Shown here: positions 1-10,668 of the stretch, piece after piece | How positions within the stretch are numbered: the first letter of the stretch is position 1 | How the letters are laid out: each line of letters begins with the position of its first letter | Assembly (NCBI GenBank): GCA_007449985.2 | Contig: VIIQ02000589.1 | Location: 186,001 to 250,000 of the forward strand | Direction of reading: 5' to 3' | Length of the DNA stretch: 64,000 nucleotides | Source: Desmodesmus armatus | Taxonomy: Eukaryota; Chlorophyta; Chlorophyceae; Sphaeropleales; Scenedesmaceae | Program-made: the position numbers and the translations under genes | The notes under the pieces: generated by a model | Database searches by the model: none | What the model was told of the DNA's origin: nothing | What the model saw: the letters and a program-made list of their open reading frames with translations, nothing else

Positions 1-209
1 GTGGCTGTGCTTGGTTGCTTGGTTGCTGCAAGGTGGCTTCACCAAAACCAAACTCTGCCCTGCGCAGGGATGCATGCACCTGCTTCGAGGACAGGTGAAC
101 CTGGCACTGCAGCGGAGGGTGATGAACTGCATGCCACGGTTTGACTGCCGGTTTCCGACATACATAGTCTGCCAGCAACGAACTGGTTATGCCTGATATC
201 GCTGTGCAG
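1..209. other. Window edge, upstream of first recognised AP2 exon
   Basis: No exon can be supported here. The AP2 gene that begins at 210 must have upstream coding sequence, because its first visible exon starts in the middle of an AP2 domain. That sequence lies either in this stretch or off the window. The acceptor of the first visible exon ends at 209 (gctgtgcag). Confidence 0.5.
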
Positions 210-1588
210 ACATACCTTGGCGGCTACAACACTGAAGCCGAAGCGGCGCGGGCATACGACAGAGCTGCACTGGCCTACTGGGGCGAGAAGAGCAACACAA
301 ATGTAGGTGAACAGAGCTCGGCGCTTGGGTCAAGGCTTGAATACCTGCATGCATGGAGCTGCGCACTGCGCGCACAATGAACATAGGCTTGTGTGCTGGC
401 AGTCTGCCTAGTGTTCAGCACGTCACCTCAGCTCTTTGCATAAGCAAAGCAGTAACCCGGGAAGCACTGCTGCCAGCGGCAGCACGGGGCGGCAACGCTT
501 GAGCGGCTCGGGCAGTCTCTTGCTTATGTCATCGCCTCTGGAACGTCAAGACACTGACAAGCTGAATCTGGCCTGCTGCTGTGTGGTCCTGGCCAGCCTG
601 AGGTGGAGCTGACTGTAAGCTGCTTTGGCCGCAGCCTCCTCAAGCTTCTCTGCACCGTGCAAACGGCACTGCCGGGTGCCTACTGCTGTCCTGGCTCGCA
701 GTTTCCCAAGAGCGACTATGTCACTGAGATGCCCCTGCTGACCGCACTATCACGTCAAGAGGTGGTGGCCAACCTGCGCAACATCAGCCACACCACACGG
801 ACGGCTGGGCGGCCAAGGCATGAGGGCGTGCACCCCCACCAGGCCTTGACCGGCATGTGGGAGGCTTGACTATATGGCGTGCCGGCAGCAGGCAGCTCCA
901 AGGGAGCTTACCAGGTGAGCAGACACAGCTGGACGCGGGCACGTGCATGCTGAAGTGTAGGTCATCAACATCACACACCCGCTTCACAAAGCTGCTCAGC
1001 TGTGTCACTTGTGCCTGAGCCACATTGTTGCATAACTTTTGACTGTCCGCAAAACAGGAACACAACTCACATATCTGTTCAAGATGCTGCAGCACATGCG
1101 GTGCATGTTTGTGGCCCACATTCTCATGCACTGCCAGGGACTGACTGACTGCGTGTTCCACTTACTGTGTGCAGTACTTGGGCGCATTCCAGACTGAAGA
1201 GGCGGCCTGCACGGCTCTGGATCAGGCCAAACTGGAGAGGCAGCACGCAGTTGCCGCAGCGGCAACAGATGCCTCCCTTGCGGCCGCTGCAGCAAGCACA
1301 GCCCCAGTCTCAGCAGAAGAGACACTGTCTGGGGCCCCGCAGTTGCCACTGGCACAGCAGCAGCCTCAGCCCGAGTTGGCTGCCACTGTCGGCGTGCGCG
1401 GCACTAGCGCATCAGACACTGGCAGCGACCCTTCTGGCAGCCCCAGCTGTGGTACACAAGGCAACAGTGATCTTGTGAGTGCAGCAGCGGCAGGCATCGA
1501 GGCGGCTGCAGCACCAATGCTGGCTTCACTGAAGCTGGCAGCAGCCTCCCTGCTGGAAGCACAGCAGATGGCCATGGGGGCCAATTAG
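210..1588 (+). CDS. AP2/ERF-type transcription factor with two AP2 domains, 5' partial, in-frame TGA
   Basis: Three exons are visible: 210-302, 702-914 and 1175-1588 (TAG). The first encodes the second half of an AP2 domain ([20 protein letters not shown], then YWGEKSNTN). The second begins FPKSDY and carries the AP2-AP2 linker ([10 protein letters not shown]), then the start of a second, diverged domain (GMWEA). The third continues [18 protein letters not shown]. All junctions are phase 0. Two linked AP2 domains are the hallmark of the plant AP2/ANT class of nuclear DNA-binding regulators. The tail is Ala/Gln-rich, as in activation regions. Codon 867-869 is TGA, exactly where WEAR needs Arg. 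The 15 codons after it (870-914, [15 protein letters not shown]) still read as AP2 sequence up to a good donor. The gene is therefore either a recent nonsense allele (CGA to TGA), an assembly error, or read through. Family assignment is firm; the functional state is uncertain. Confidence 0.8.
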
Positions 1589-2617
1589 GCAGACCAGTCA
1601 GCTATAAGCTGACTGATCTTGAAGGTTTTCGGATCCCAGCACTCCAACGGCCAGCAGTTGAACACAGAGCATCTGAGCGCCTCAGAACGTGTGGGCAAAC
1701 TCCAAGGGCTGTGCTGCTGACATGCTTATGAAATATTTTGGCAGCGAAGCACGTCAGCCGTAGCTCTGGGCAGGACCAGCTGGGGCTTTTGGGGTCACCC
1801 CAAAGTTTGTTTGGGCTTCAGGGGTACTCGTTTTTTGGGCTTTCCTGGGCTAAGCTGGTCACAATGTGGATGGCTTTGCTGAGAGGCAGGGAGCAGGCGA
1901 GAGGGCGATCTTCTCCTCAAGTGGTTTGCTTGGTGGCAGCAGTTTGACCACGCAGTGATGGGAGGGCGTCCGTGCCCTGTGATTCTGCAAATGCAGAGCT
2001 GCAGAGTGAAGGGAGGTTTGTCAGGGATGCCATGGGGTGGTGAGTGTGTGTGGTCCTAGGATGCAGGATGCAGGATGCAGTGAACCCGAGCCTGTTGTGC
2101 CCTGCCGGCGCTCGCAAGTCCGGAAAGCACACGCGCCATGCACTTATAGGGCTGTCATGCACGAAGCAACAGGTCTTGTGACTGTCAGTGTGTGTGTGTT
2201 GGGCGAGGTGTGCACTTGGCCAGCCCGGCAGGCCTGACCACCCTTGCCAAGGTTGCACAGCAACGTGACTGCATCTTGACAAGTCAAAAGGACTTATATC
2301 TAAGTAATTAATCTAGAGTGGTGCATCACTGATAGCATACCTGAGGAAAAGGGGGATGTTCCCTCACAACACTCAGTGTCACTGCCTGACAAGATTTCAA
2401 ACATCCAAAGCCTTTCAGACGAAGAATAGTTCCTTGGTGCACCATCACAGCCATAATCTCATGTAATTTACTATCTGTACTTTTCCTAACCTCATGCCAG
2501 CCTGGACGCCGTTTACGCCCAGCAGTGTCGGTGGGATCTGTGCTGTGCCAGCCTGTATTTGAAGAAAGCCAAGCAGGGACAGGAGATATTGCAGTGGGCT
2601 TTATCAACAACAACAGC
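1589..2617. other. Intergenic region between AP2 gene and membrane-protein gene
   Basis: No supported gene. It should hold the AP2 3' UTR and the promoter of the next gene. A 7-bp unit (ggatgca) is repeated three times in tandem near 2059-2080. The rest looks non-repetitive. Confidence 0.5.
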
Positions 2618-4074
2618 ATGCAGTGCTGTGGCCGGGTCGCTCCAGGTGTCCAAACGCACCTTGCTACTGCTGTTGCTGCTCCTCTATCTCAGATAAGGTG
2701 AGACAAGGCAAACTGCATGAGCAAGCACAACACACAGCATCAGCGTGGTATAAACAACCAAGATGCACAACCAGTGCTGATGTTTGCAGTCTGCCCCGCA
2801 GGAGGCGCCCAGCAGCACACATATGCTGTGCAGCGCTTCTTGGCCCAAGCGCAACTGCCCGCAGGCGCAGGCTAATAACCAAGGCAGCAGCAGCATCCAG
2901 TGCAACACCAGCACCGCAGTCAAACCCGCAGTCCCGTCTCAGCAGACTGCTTGGCTGGCTGCCAGACAAGCAGTCGCTGCAGCTGGTGTCTGATGCATGG
3001 ACGCTGCTGTACCGCAACCTCTGGGCCGTTGTGGCAGTGTTCCTAGCAAAAGATGCAGCTGCCTTTGTGCTGCATCGGCTAGTCCACAGGCTGACAAACC
3101 ACAGTGAGTGCAGCACTACCTTCCTGCTGGGACTGGGGTCAGAAGACCATGCATGCCTGCCAGGCGTGGCAGTCCTTGTCAAGACATGTCCCTTATTGAG
3201 CACTTGCGCTGTTGTGCTTGAACGCATGCCTGTATCAAGACATCGACACAGCTAACGCTGGCTGCCTGTTCCCTGCCATGCAGTTGCTGAGGTGGCTCTT
3301 CAGATCCCGATCAGCTCCATGGGCAACCCATGGTGGATCATGATGGATGCAAAGTTCATGGAGGGGCACATAGGTGAGACCACGCAGCAGCCATGTTTGG
3401 AAGGCAGCCGCCCTGAGAACATGCTTGCTTCAGACCCCGGCCATGCTGTTGGTGATAATGCAGTGTTGATGTTGGCTTGGTGTGGTGGTGTGAATGGGCG
3501 GACAAGGCACTAATCCCCCAGCTGCGTTGGGAGCGTGCACCACATCCCCGAACAGTAGCATGTGCCCTGGATTCTGTGTGCCTCCTGCTGCAGGTTACCA
3601 GGTGCTGGTAGGCATCTTCTTCCTGCTGTGCCTCCCTATCAACATCCTATTCAACACAGCAGCCGTCAGCACAGCAGCAGTGGTAGTGGTCAACAGGCAG
3701 GCAGCACTGAACGGACCGGGGGTGCCCACAGCGTCCTTCACAGGACAAGGCAGGGGTAAGGTGGGCCTGGCAGATTACCCGCGGCCGCCTGCCAACTGCT
3801 GGGAGGAAGGTGCTGAGGATTGTGACATTTCAGATTTCATGAACAGCCCTGGCACCAGCATGGATGCCAGCAGCAGCAGCAGCAGCAGCAGTACGGCCGC
3901 TGGTGGGCAGAGAGCGGGCAGCGACGTCGGGGCGACAGGGTCTACGGGTGGCGCAGCTGGCGCCACCTCCTCGAGCCCAACCAGCAGCGGCGGCAGCAGC
4001 AGCAGCAGTGACGGGGTGTCCCAGGGCCAGCAGGCAGCAGCACCCACTGCAGTCGCTCCTCCCAAAAGCAACGC

Positions 4075-4126
<52 letters not shown>

Positions 4127-4732
4127 GTTCTGCCGCAGCCGGCCCCTGCGCCCGCCTTACCCTGGCTGACAGTAGTCCAAGAGCGCAGCAAGCCGCCGCC
4201 GCTGCTGGGTGTAAAAGCCAGCCTGGCAGCTGTGCAGGAGGCCTGGGCCAACCAAGTATCCTGCAGGATTCAAGGGCTGTGGCGGGTGGACCTCCTGTTC
4301 AACCTGTGGGCCTTACCCCTACAGGCTGCTAGCCTTGCTGTGATCCCAGTGTTTTGGACCTTCCCTCGCTTGCTGGAGATCCAGCTAGCGCTGCCTGCAG
4401 CTGTGCTGGGGGGTGTGAGGGGCAACGCTGCTCTAGAGGAGTCTAGGAAGCTCATGCGGGACTTCCAGGCGGCATATGCCTGGCCGTTTGTGTGGCTAAT
4501 TTTGGCGGGAAGGTTGTTAGAGGTTGTGAGGGAGGTGGTGCTGCTGTCGATGCCGAATAGGTGGTGGACAGAGGTCCCGGAGGTACCGCTGGTGGCTACT
4601 GCTGTGTTCTTTGCTGCGCGGGTGGTGCTGCTGCGGCTGCAGGATTTGCTGCCGCTTGCTGCGTATCTGCTGCTGGTGCAGCGGCAGAAGGGGCAGCAGG
4701 GGGTGGCTGCTGAGGGTGGGAGCAGCCGGTGA
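2618..4732 (+). CDS. Predicted plastid-targeted multi-pass membrane protein of unknown function
   Basis: The model has four exons: 2618-2697, 2802-3103, 3284-3373 and 3594-4732. They sum to 1611 nt, giving 536 aa. The start at 2618 is chosen because its frame splices in phase into exon 2. The N-terminus (MQCCGRVAPG, then an Arg/Ala/Ser-rich stretch with ARRRRLITKAAAASS) resembles a chloroplast transit peptide. Hydrophobic segments follow: WAVVAVFLAKDAAAFVLHRL, then VLVGIFFLLCLPINILF after a conserved-looking GNPWWIMMDAKFMEGHIG stretch. A low-complexity Ser/Gly/Ala region with about 17 consecutive Ser codons (AGC, about 4078-4125) sits in the last exon. Three more hydrophobic segments near the C-terminus include YAWPFVWLILAGRL and VPLVATAVFFAARVVLL. 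I do not recognise the family. Plastid envelope or thylakoid location is an inference from the leader and the segments. Confidence 0.75.
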
Positions 4733-6514
4733 TGTGGTTGGTGGCTGATATGTTTTGTAGGGAAAGGGGGTGGGTATGTGTTTCAAGAAAGTGGCTACTG
4801 TTCCGGCTGTGGTGTTGCACAGCTGTGGTGTTGTGCTTTGACACGTACAGGGCTGTTGGATATGTCTGCAGGTCTTGCGGCAAAGTGTGATGTCCTCATG
4901 TTCTGTATCAAATCACCATCCTGATGTGTTATCTGACCCAGTGTGTATGTTGCGCAACCTGACAGGCATGCTGGCATCACCATATGCTGGGATGCCCTTT
5001 GAGGGCAGTTGTCACCGTTGAAGCTGCAGGCATGCACTGGTGGGTTGCTAGCATGCTGGCTATTGCTTCACTTGTACCACCCACAACACCATCATGACCT
5101 GCCTTGTTGCATTGCAGGTAGTGTAGTTCTGCAGCGTGTTTCCTGCATAACCACTGACAAGTGTCCGCTTTTCACGCAATGCTGTGGTTTGTGTCAGCGT
5201 GGGACGGTATTGCTGTGTGCAATTGAAGTCATCTTGTGTGAAATTCACCAATTTACCTTTGTTGGCCGTCCCAGTGGGGGATTCCACCCAGTACTTGATC
5301 AGCAGGTATTAGGGGTAGCATGCCTTATTGGGTTGCTGCTGTGCAAGAAGAGCCTTGATGGTTGCTGGACAGCATGTGTGTTGTGCGTGCTTCCAGGTGT
5401 GATGTCTGGGACTGGTCTACTTTGGACTGGTCTAATTTGGACTGGTACTGACCGATCAGCAAGGGGCCTTGCTGACACTTGGGTGGGGATTCATGTGATG
5501 CTGTCCAGTGTTGCAGGGCGGCACAACTGCAGCATGTATGATGTGTTTATTGAACCTTGGTGCAGGTTTCCCTCAAAGAAGCTGTGTGTACATTGACACA
5601 AGGGCCTGGACTGTTTGTAGGCTGCCTGTCACTGCAATGAAGATGTCTACAGATCAAGCCTGTAACGGTCTTGGCAAGCAGAAGCCTTGCCACTTACTGA
5701 ACTCAGGGGACCAAGCTTGCAAGGATCCTGGAAAATATGTGATTTGGAGGGTAAGTTGCAGGCTGGTGGTGTAGGGATGGTGGGGGTGCGTGAGCTCGAC
5801 AGGCTGCAGCCTACTCCACAGGCAAAAAACAAACGTGAATGCCTGCAATGTCCTGGGCTTGCACATCATGATCATATGCTGTACAGTACTTTCCCCTGAT
5901 CAAACTTTCTGGGACACAGTACGGTACGGTATACAAAAGCGTTGCAAACGTATTTACTAGACACAGTTTACCTGTCTATATTTTCCTTCTGCAGCCTAGT
6001 TTGCGCCGTGTGCAGTCCCCGGCACAACACAGCACAGGAACGACACTCGGACCACACAAGCATGTCCTGCCATTCTTGACGCCATTGCCATTGTTATCTT
6101 GATTCAGAAACAATCACATAGCGTTAATGGGACAAAGTCCAGGGGACCAGGAGCATGCAGAAAGCAGGAAGGCCCCATGGTGGTGTGTGCTGCTGTTGTC
6201 AGCTTCGGTAAGGCAGGATGCAAAGGCATGAGAAATTGTACCGTGGCTGTTGGAGATCAGGACATGCTAATTCAGGCTGCAGTGTGCTCACCAGCGTTTG
6301 ACCGGGTTGGGAAGACGTGACAAAGCAGTAGCAACAGCTATTGCTACTGCTGCTGCTGTTGTTGGTGGTGACTCAGCCATATCAGCGGCTCCAGTTCAGT
6401 CTAAGCCAATGACACACGTTGAGCACGTGGGCCCCTATATTATTTGCTGGCGTGTGGAAGTAGATCATTCAAGCGCATATGCTGCATCACTATGGTGCTT
6501 CCTGCTGCTGTTAG
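4733..6514. other. 3' UTR / intergenic region before the DMT transporter
   Basis: No convincing coding exon. Open frames here (for example 5009-5596) lack domain similarity and codon character. A 15-bp unit (ggactggtctaattt-like) occurs about three times at 5409-5446. The first exon or exons of the DMT transporter probably lie near 6000-6480. The region 6298-6400 is a candidate, but no start and donor can be fixed. Confidence 0.45.
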
Positions 6515-6855
6515 GTGTTTGCGGTGTCCTCCGCTGGTGTTGCCTTCACTTACATCAAGGAGGTGCCCCCCATCACCCTCGCCAGCTGGCGGCTGCAGCT
6601 GACAGCAGTGATCACTGCAACAGCAGGGGCGGTGCAGTGGGCCAGCAGCATGAAGCCAGAGCAGCGGGCCAGGTTCAGATCTGACCTGCACCTCACTGCA
6701 CTCAGTGGGCTTGCGCTCACACTGCACTTTGGCACTTGGGTCTGGAGTCTACAGGTTGGTGGTGGGAAGGGGGGATGGAGCGGTGGGGGCTGGGACTTCT
6801 TGCACAGCTGCACTGCACTTTGGTTCTTGGGTGTGCAGCCTGCAGGGATGCGCGC

Positions 6856-6886
<31 letters not shown>

Positions 6887-9519
6887 GGCTGGCAAGGTGG
6901 AGTGCTGTGGGCTGGGGAGTGTCGCGCGCAGCAACACTGCAGCTGGGTGTGGAGTGGGAAGGTGACCGTGGGTGGGGGGGGGGGTGTCAAGGGAAGGAGC
7001 TTGGGAAGTGAATGGGTGTGGGCTGAGGAGTGAAGTATGGCGTGGCAGCCCGGGGGGGGGGGGCGCTTGGAAGGGTTGCACAGCAACACTTTGGCGCATG
7101 AGTCTGCGAGTGGGGGGTGCGGGGGCGGAAAAGTGGAGTAGTGTGGCTGGGGAGTGTTACGCAGCAACACTGCACGTGGGCACCTGGGTGCAGGGCTGGG
7201 AGTGGTTTGCCGATAGGTTGGCGGGGAGTCTGGTTTCGAGGGGGGGGTGTCTGTAGGGGCTGGACCCTCCAATTCCAGGGCTTGGCGTACCATTTGTTTT
7301 CTCAACATACTCAATGACAGTGTCCCTCTGTGTGTGTCGGGGGTCTCTGTGTGTGTGTTTGGGGGGGGGGGGTGAAGTAGTGTGGGCTGGGGAGTGTTAC
7401 ACAGCAAGAGGAGGCTTCATACGGGCTACAGGGTTGAGAGGACATATGTGCGGGTGTGTGGCAGGAGGTGTGGCGGGGCCCTATCCAGTTGTGTGAATGG
7501 CAAGTGTGTTGAGCGAGACGTGTGGGCCGTGCATCCATGCAGTTGTGTTAACACCACCCTGTCACTGTGCCGTCTGTCTTCTTCATGCAGGCCACTAGCC
7601 TTGCTCACTCCCTGCTGCTGGTGTCCACATCTCCCGTCATCAATGTCGGGGTGGCTCTGGTGATGCGGCATGCCATCTCTTGGGGGGAGGTGGCTGGCTC
7701 TGTGTTGGCGCTAGGAGGTGGGTACCGGGCAGTTCGTCTGCAGGGGGAACGGTCTTGTGGCATCGAGCCTGCGCAGTTACGTCATGTTGATGTTTTGTTG
7801 GGGGGTTGTTGGGTGGAGGGGGGTGGTACCACAGGCTTGCATGCCAGCAGGCCTGCTAGTGAGCTGCCATTGTTAAGGGCAGGGTGCTGCACACCACAAG
7901 CTTTTACCATGCTATTTGCAAAAGCTATTGCAGCAGTGTGAGTGTGTAAACACTCTAGGGTGGTGGCCCTATTGCAGGCGCAGCTGCATGTCATGATACC
8001 CACTACACATGGTGTTTCAGTTGGACATGCTGCATGTACAGTAGTGGGTCAAGGCACACAGCATGGATATACGCTGAATGTTGCTGTATTGTCACTGTCT
8101 TGTGCAGGCTGCGGCGTGTTGGCGGCAGGTGCTGTTGCAGGCAAGGAGCAGTCTGTGACTCTGATGGGTGACCTGGCAGCCTTTGCAGCTGCACTCATGA
8201 TTGTGGTGCACTGGCAGATTGGCAAGCGGCTCAGGAGGTACGGCTGCCACAAGCAAGTAGAGTTAGAAGAATTGATTGCTCTTGCAACAGCCGGCTGTTG
8301 GACTGCTGTGACATGGGACTGACCCCTTGCCAATGTGCATGAGCTTCTTAGGCCAATTGCTTTTTGGTGCTCACAGTTGCATGTGTGCAGGTCAGCTCCC
8401 TCCTCATTCACACATTTTCACACCAAGCTCAGTGTCATATAGGCTTGAGCTTGCTTACATAGTGAAATGCATGGTGAAAACCTTCCTGATTTTTGCTGTT
8501 GCCCTGTCGTGTTGCCTTGTGCTGCAGCTACCAGCCTGTGTTTGTGTACAGTGGTCCTCTCACTGTCATGGCAGCAACACTGCTAACAGCAACAGGCTTC
8601 CTGGTTGAGAGCCGTAGCCTGTTTGGGGCACCTGGACAGCGACATGGTGCCTTTGGCTGGCTGCTGTCAAAGCACTATGCACCTGTGGTGGTGTACTTGG
8701 GTACTGTGCCGGGCATCGTGGGGCACCAAGGGTTCAACACAGTGTTGAAGTGAGTGCCACCGACCTCTACTGTCATGTGATTGCTGGCAAAGGTCGGGCC
8801 AAGTGCGCACACCACCTGGCCCATCTGCCAACTTAATGTTGGGCATTTTGTTGCAGACAGACCCCTGAATAGTCTAGCACCTGCTGCCTTGCACTTTGTG
8901 CAGCACAACAAATGGCATCCAGGCTATCCTATGAGAACGAGCTGTGCTGGTGTCATTGTGTTGCAGGTATCTGACTCCGTTGTTGGTGTCGCTGGCAGTA
9001 CAGCTTGAGCCTGTCCTAGGTCCTGCCTTAGGCTGGGCCCTGGGTGTAGCAGCAGCCCCTGGCTTGTTCACCTGGATAGGTGGCTCTGTAGTGCTGCTGG
9101 CTACAGTCGGAGCCACGCTAGCTACTGCCAAACGGCAACAGCAGGAGGAGGCAGCAGCAGCAGCAGAGGCAGACGAACGGCTCTTGTTGAAGAACAAGTT
9201 GATGAGACTGCCTTCTTTCAACGGGGCGCAGGACGGTGGTAGCAGCAGCAGCAGTGGCTATACAGCAGTCACTGGGGTGGGGGAGCACACAGGGGTCAGT
9301 ATACAGCAGCAGCAACACCAGGCAGCTGTGGTGTTGGGGCATGTTGGCAGCAGCAGTGGTGGCGGGTATGGGGGCGGCCACAGAGAAGGGGACATGGATG
9401 TGATTGTGAGTGAGCGGGAGCAGCTGTTGCCAGGGGGCAGCCAGCTGTCTCACCACATCAAGCCGCATGCTAGGGAGCACCAAGAAATTGAACTGCCAGA
9501 TGCTCACCAGCGTGGCTGA
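6515..9519 (+). CDS. EamA/DMT-superfamily membrane transporter (5' end unresolved)
   Basis: Recognised exons are 6515-6754, 7591-7717, 8108-8237, 8528-8749 and 8967-9519 (TGA), and every junction is in phase. The protein has the paired EamA layout of drug/metabolite transporters. First comes a helix with TLASWRLQLTAV. The next ends HFGTWVWSLQ and runs directly into ATSLAHSLLLVSTSPVI, the classic end of helix 3 and start of helix 4. Then come GSVLALGGAGCGVLAAG, AAALMIVVHWQIGKRL, and the second half with YLTPLLVSLAVQLEPVLG and GGSVVLLATVGATLA. A hydrophilic Ser/Gly/Gln-rich cytosolic tail of about 125 aa follows. Such proteins export or exchange small metabolites across plasma, plastid or Golgi membranes; substrate and location cannot be read from sequence. 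Position 6515 is a splice acceptor side (ttag), not a start codon. The last exon ends about 1.15 kb from the convergent MYND gene. Confidence 0.85.
6800..7410. repeat. About 238-bp tandem repeat with G-tracts inside DMT intron
   Basis: The first long DMT intron (6755-7590) contains a unit repeated about three times. The shared core ggctgggga recurs at 6909, 7145 and 7385, followed by agtgt and then a cagcaacactgca-like stretch in the first two copies. Copies 1 and 3 follow long G runs (about 6870-6888 and 7363-7372). The unit also contains a decayed copy of the preceding exon's last bases: cactgcactttgg near 6812 matches exon positions near 6717. Confidence 0.75.
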
Positions 9520-10668
9520 TTTAGTGCTGTAGGGTGCTTGTTTACAAAATTATCTCTTTTGTACATCATATATGTCCACGTTTTCTTGATACATGGTGGT
9601 ATTGCTGGTTACTACTCAGTCCAGCAATTCTGGATGGCTTCATTCTTACTGCGTGAACATTCAAATAGAGGGGAGAGGTGTGGGTTCAGTGGTAGTTAAC
9701 CCCTGCCTTTGGGGAGGGGTGGGGCAGCCGCTGTAAGGCTTACATGATGGTATTCGCTTTGCAATTCGTGTCCAGCTTGTACATGTTGGGCTCTATGTTT
9801 TGCTGATGTGTCACTCTGGGGCATAAGCCACAACAGATCACTGGGCATCTACCCCATTTTGTGTGATCGTGTGACTTTTATTGCCGCAGCAGCGCACAAT
9901 GACGCCTTAGCCATCCTTGGCTGTGCACTTGGGTGAGCGGGACTGATGTGACAGTATTCTGTTTCAAAGCACACACATCCCATGTTGGGTGTTGGGGGCT
10001 GTTCATACCTTTGCTGTTGAAACCTCCACAGCTAGACAGCCAGCTGAGCTGTCGATATTGTCATTGCTGTGAACGCACATGCCAGTGGGCTCCTAAGGGG
10101 CTGTGGCTCTCCGCAGCCCGTCTGTGATTGTGTTGAGTCAGGCCACCCTCTGCACTTGGTTACAACTGGACACAATCGATGGCCTACACCACCATCACTT
10201 GCGGCAGTAGTCTTGCAACTGTCAATGACAACACAACTGAAAAGGCACGGCCTGAGCTAAAGCAAGATAGCTGTGCAGACAACTTAGGCAATTGCAAGTC
10301 ACCAGTGAGGCAACAATCAGCTACAATGCAATAAGAAAGAAGTTGACCAGCTCTGCACACTGTTACGTGTGTACCTATTGTTACTTTCTTTCACAAGGTC
10401 CGGATCCTCACAACCATCACAGCATCAACCTGCACCCAGGTCAAAGTTTGCAGGCGGGTGGTGCAGTCCGCAGGCCTTGCGCCATGCAATGGTGCAGACT
10501 GCTACGACAATGCTGACAAGGGTGGTGCAGCACCATTGGCGCTGCCAACACTGCAAGCTACTTCAGCCTAGCAGCAAGGCATGCCATGATGCTGTGCACT
10601 GCAGCCTGGCTCAGCCTAGTAGTGCTTGACGGCGGCACTGTCAGACGCCATTTGCTCCTAATCCAAAT
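9520..10668. other. Convergent intergenic region (DMT / MYND gene 3' ends)
   Basis: This holds the two opposing 3' UTRs. I see no additional gene or mobile element. Small open frames here lack recognisable motifs. Confidence 0.5.

Noticed and set aside
3775..4251. Minus-strand open frame with a long Leu run
   Set aside because: It is the reverse complement of the poly-Ser (AGC) tract of the membrane-protein gene.
5009..5596. 195-codon open frame on + strand
   Set aside because: No recognisable motif and Cys-rich chance-like composition; sits in the 3' region of the membrane-protein gene.
6550..7407. Pro/Thr/His-rich minus-strand open frame resembling an extensin-like protein
   Set aside because: It is antisense to G-rich intron repeats of the DMT gene; its apparent Pro richness comes from C homopolymers.
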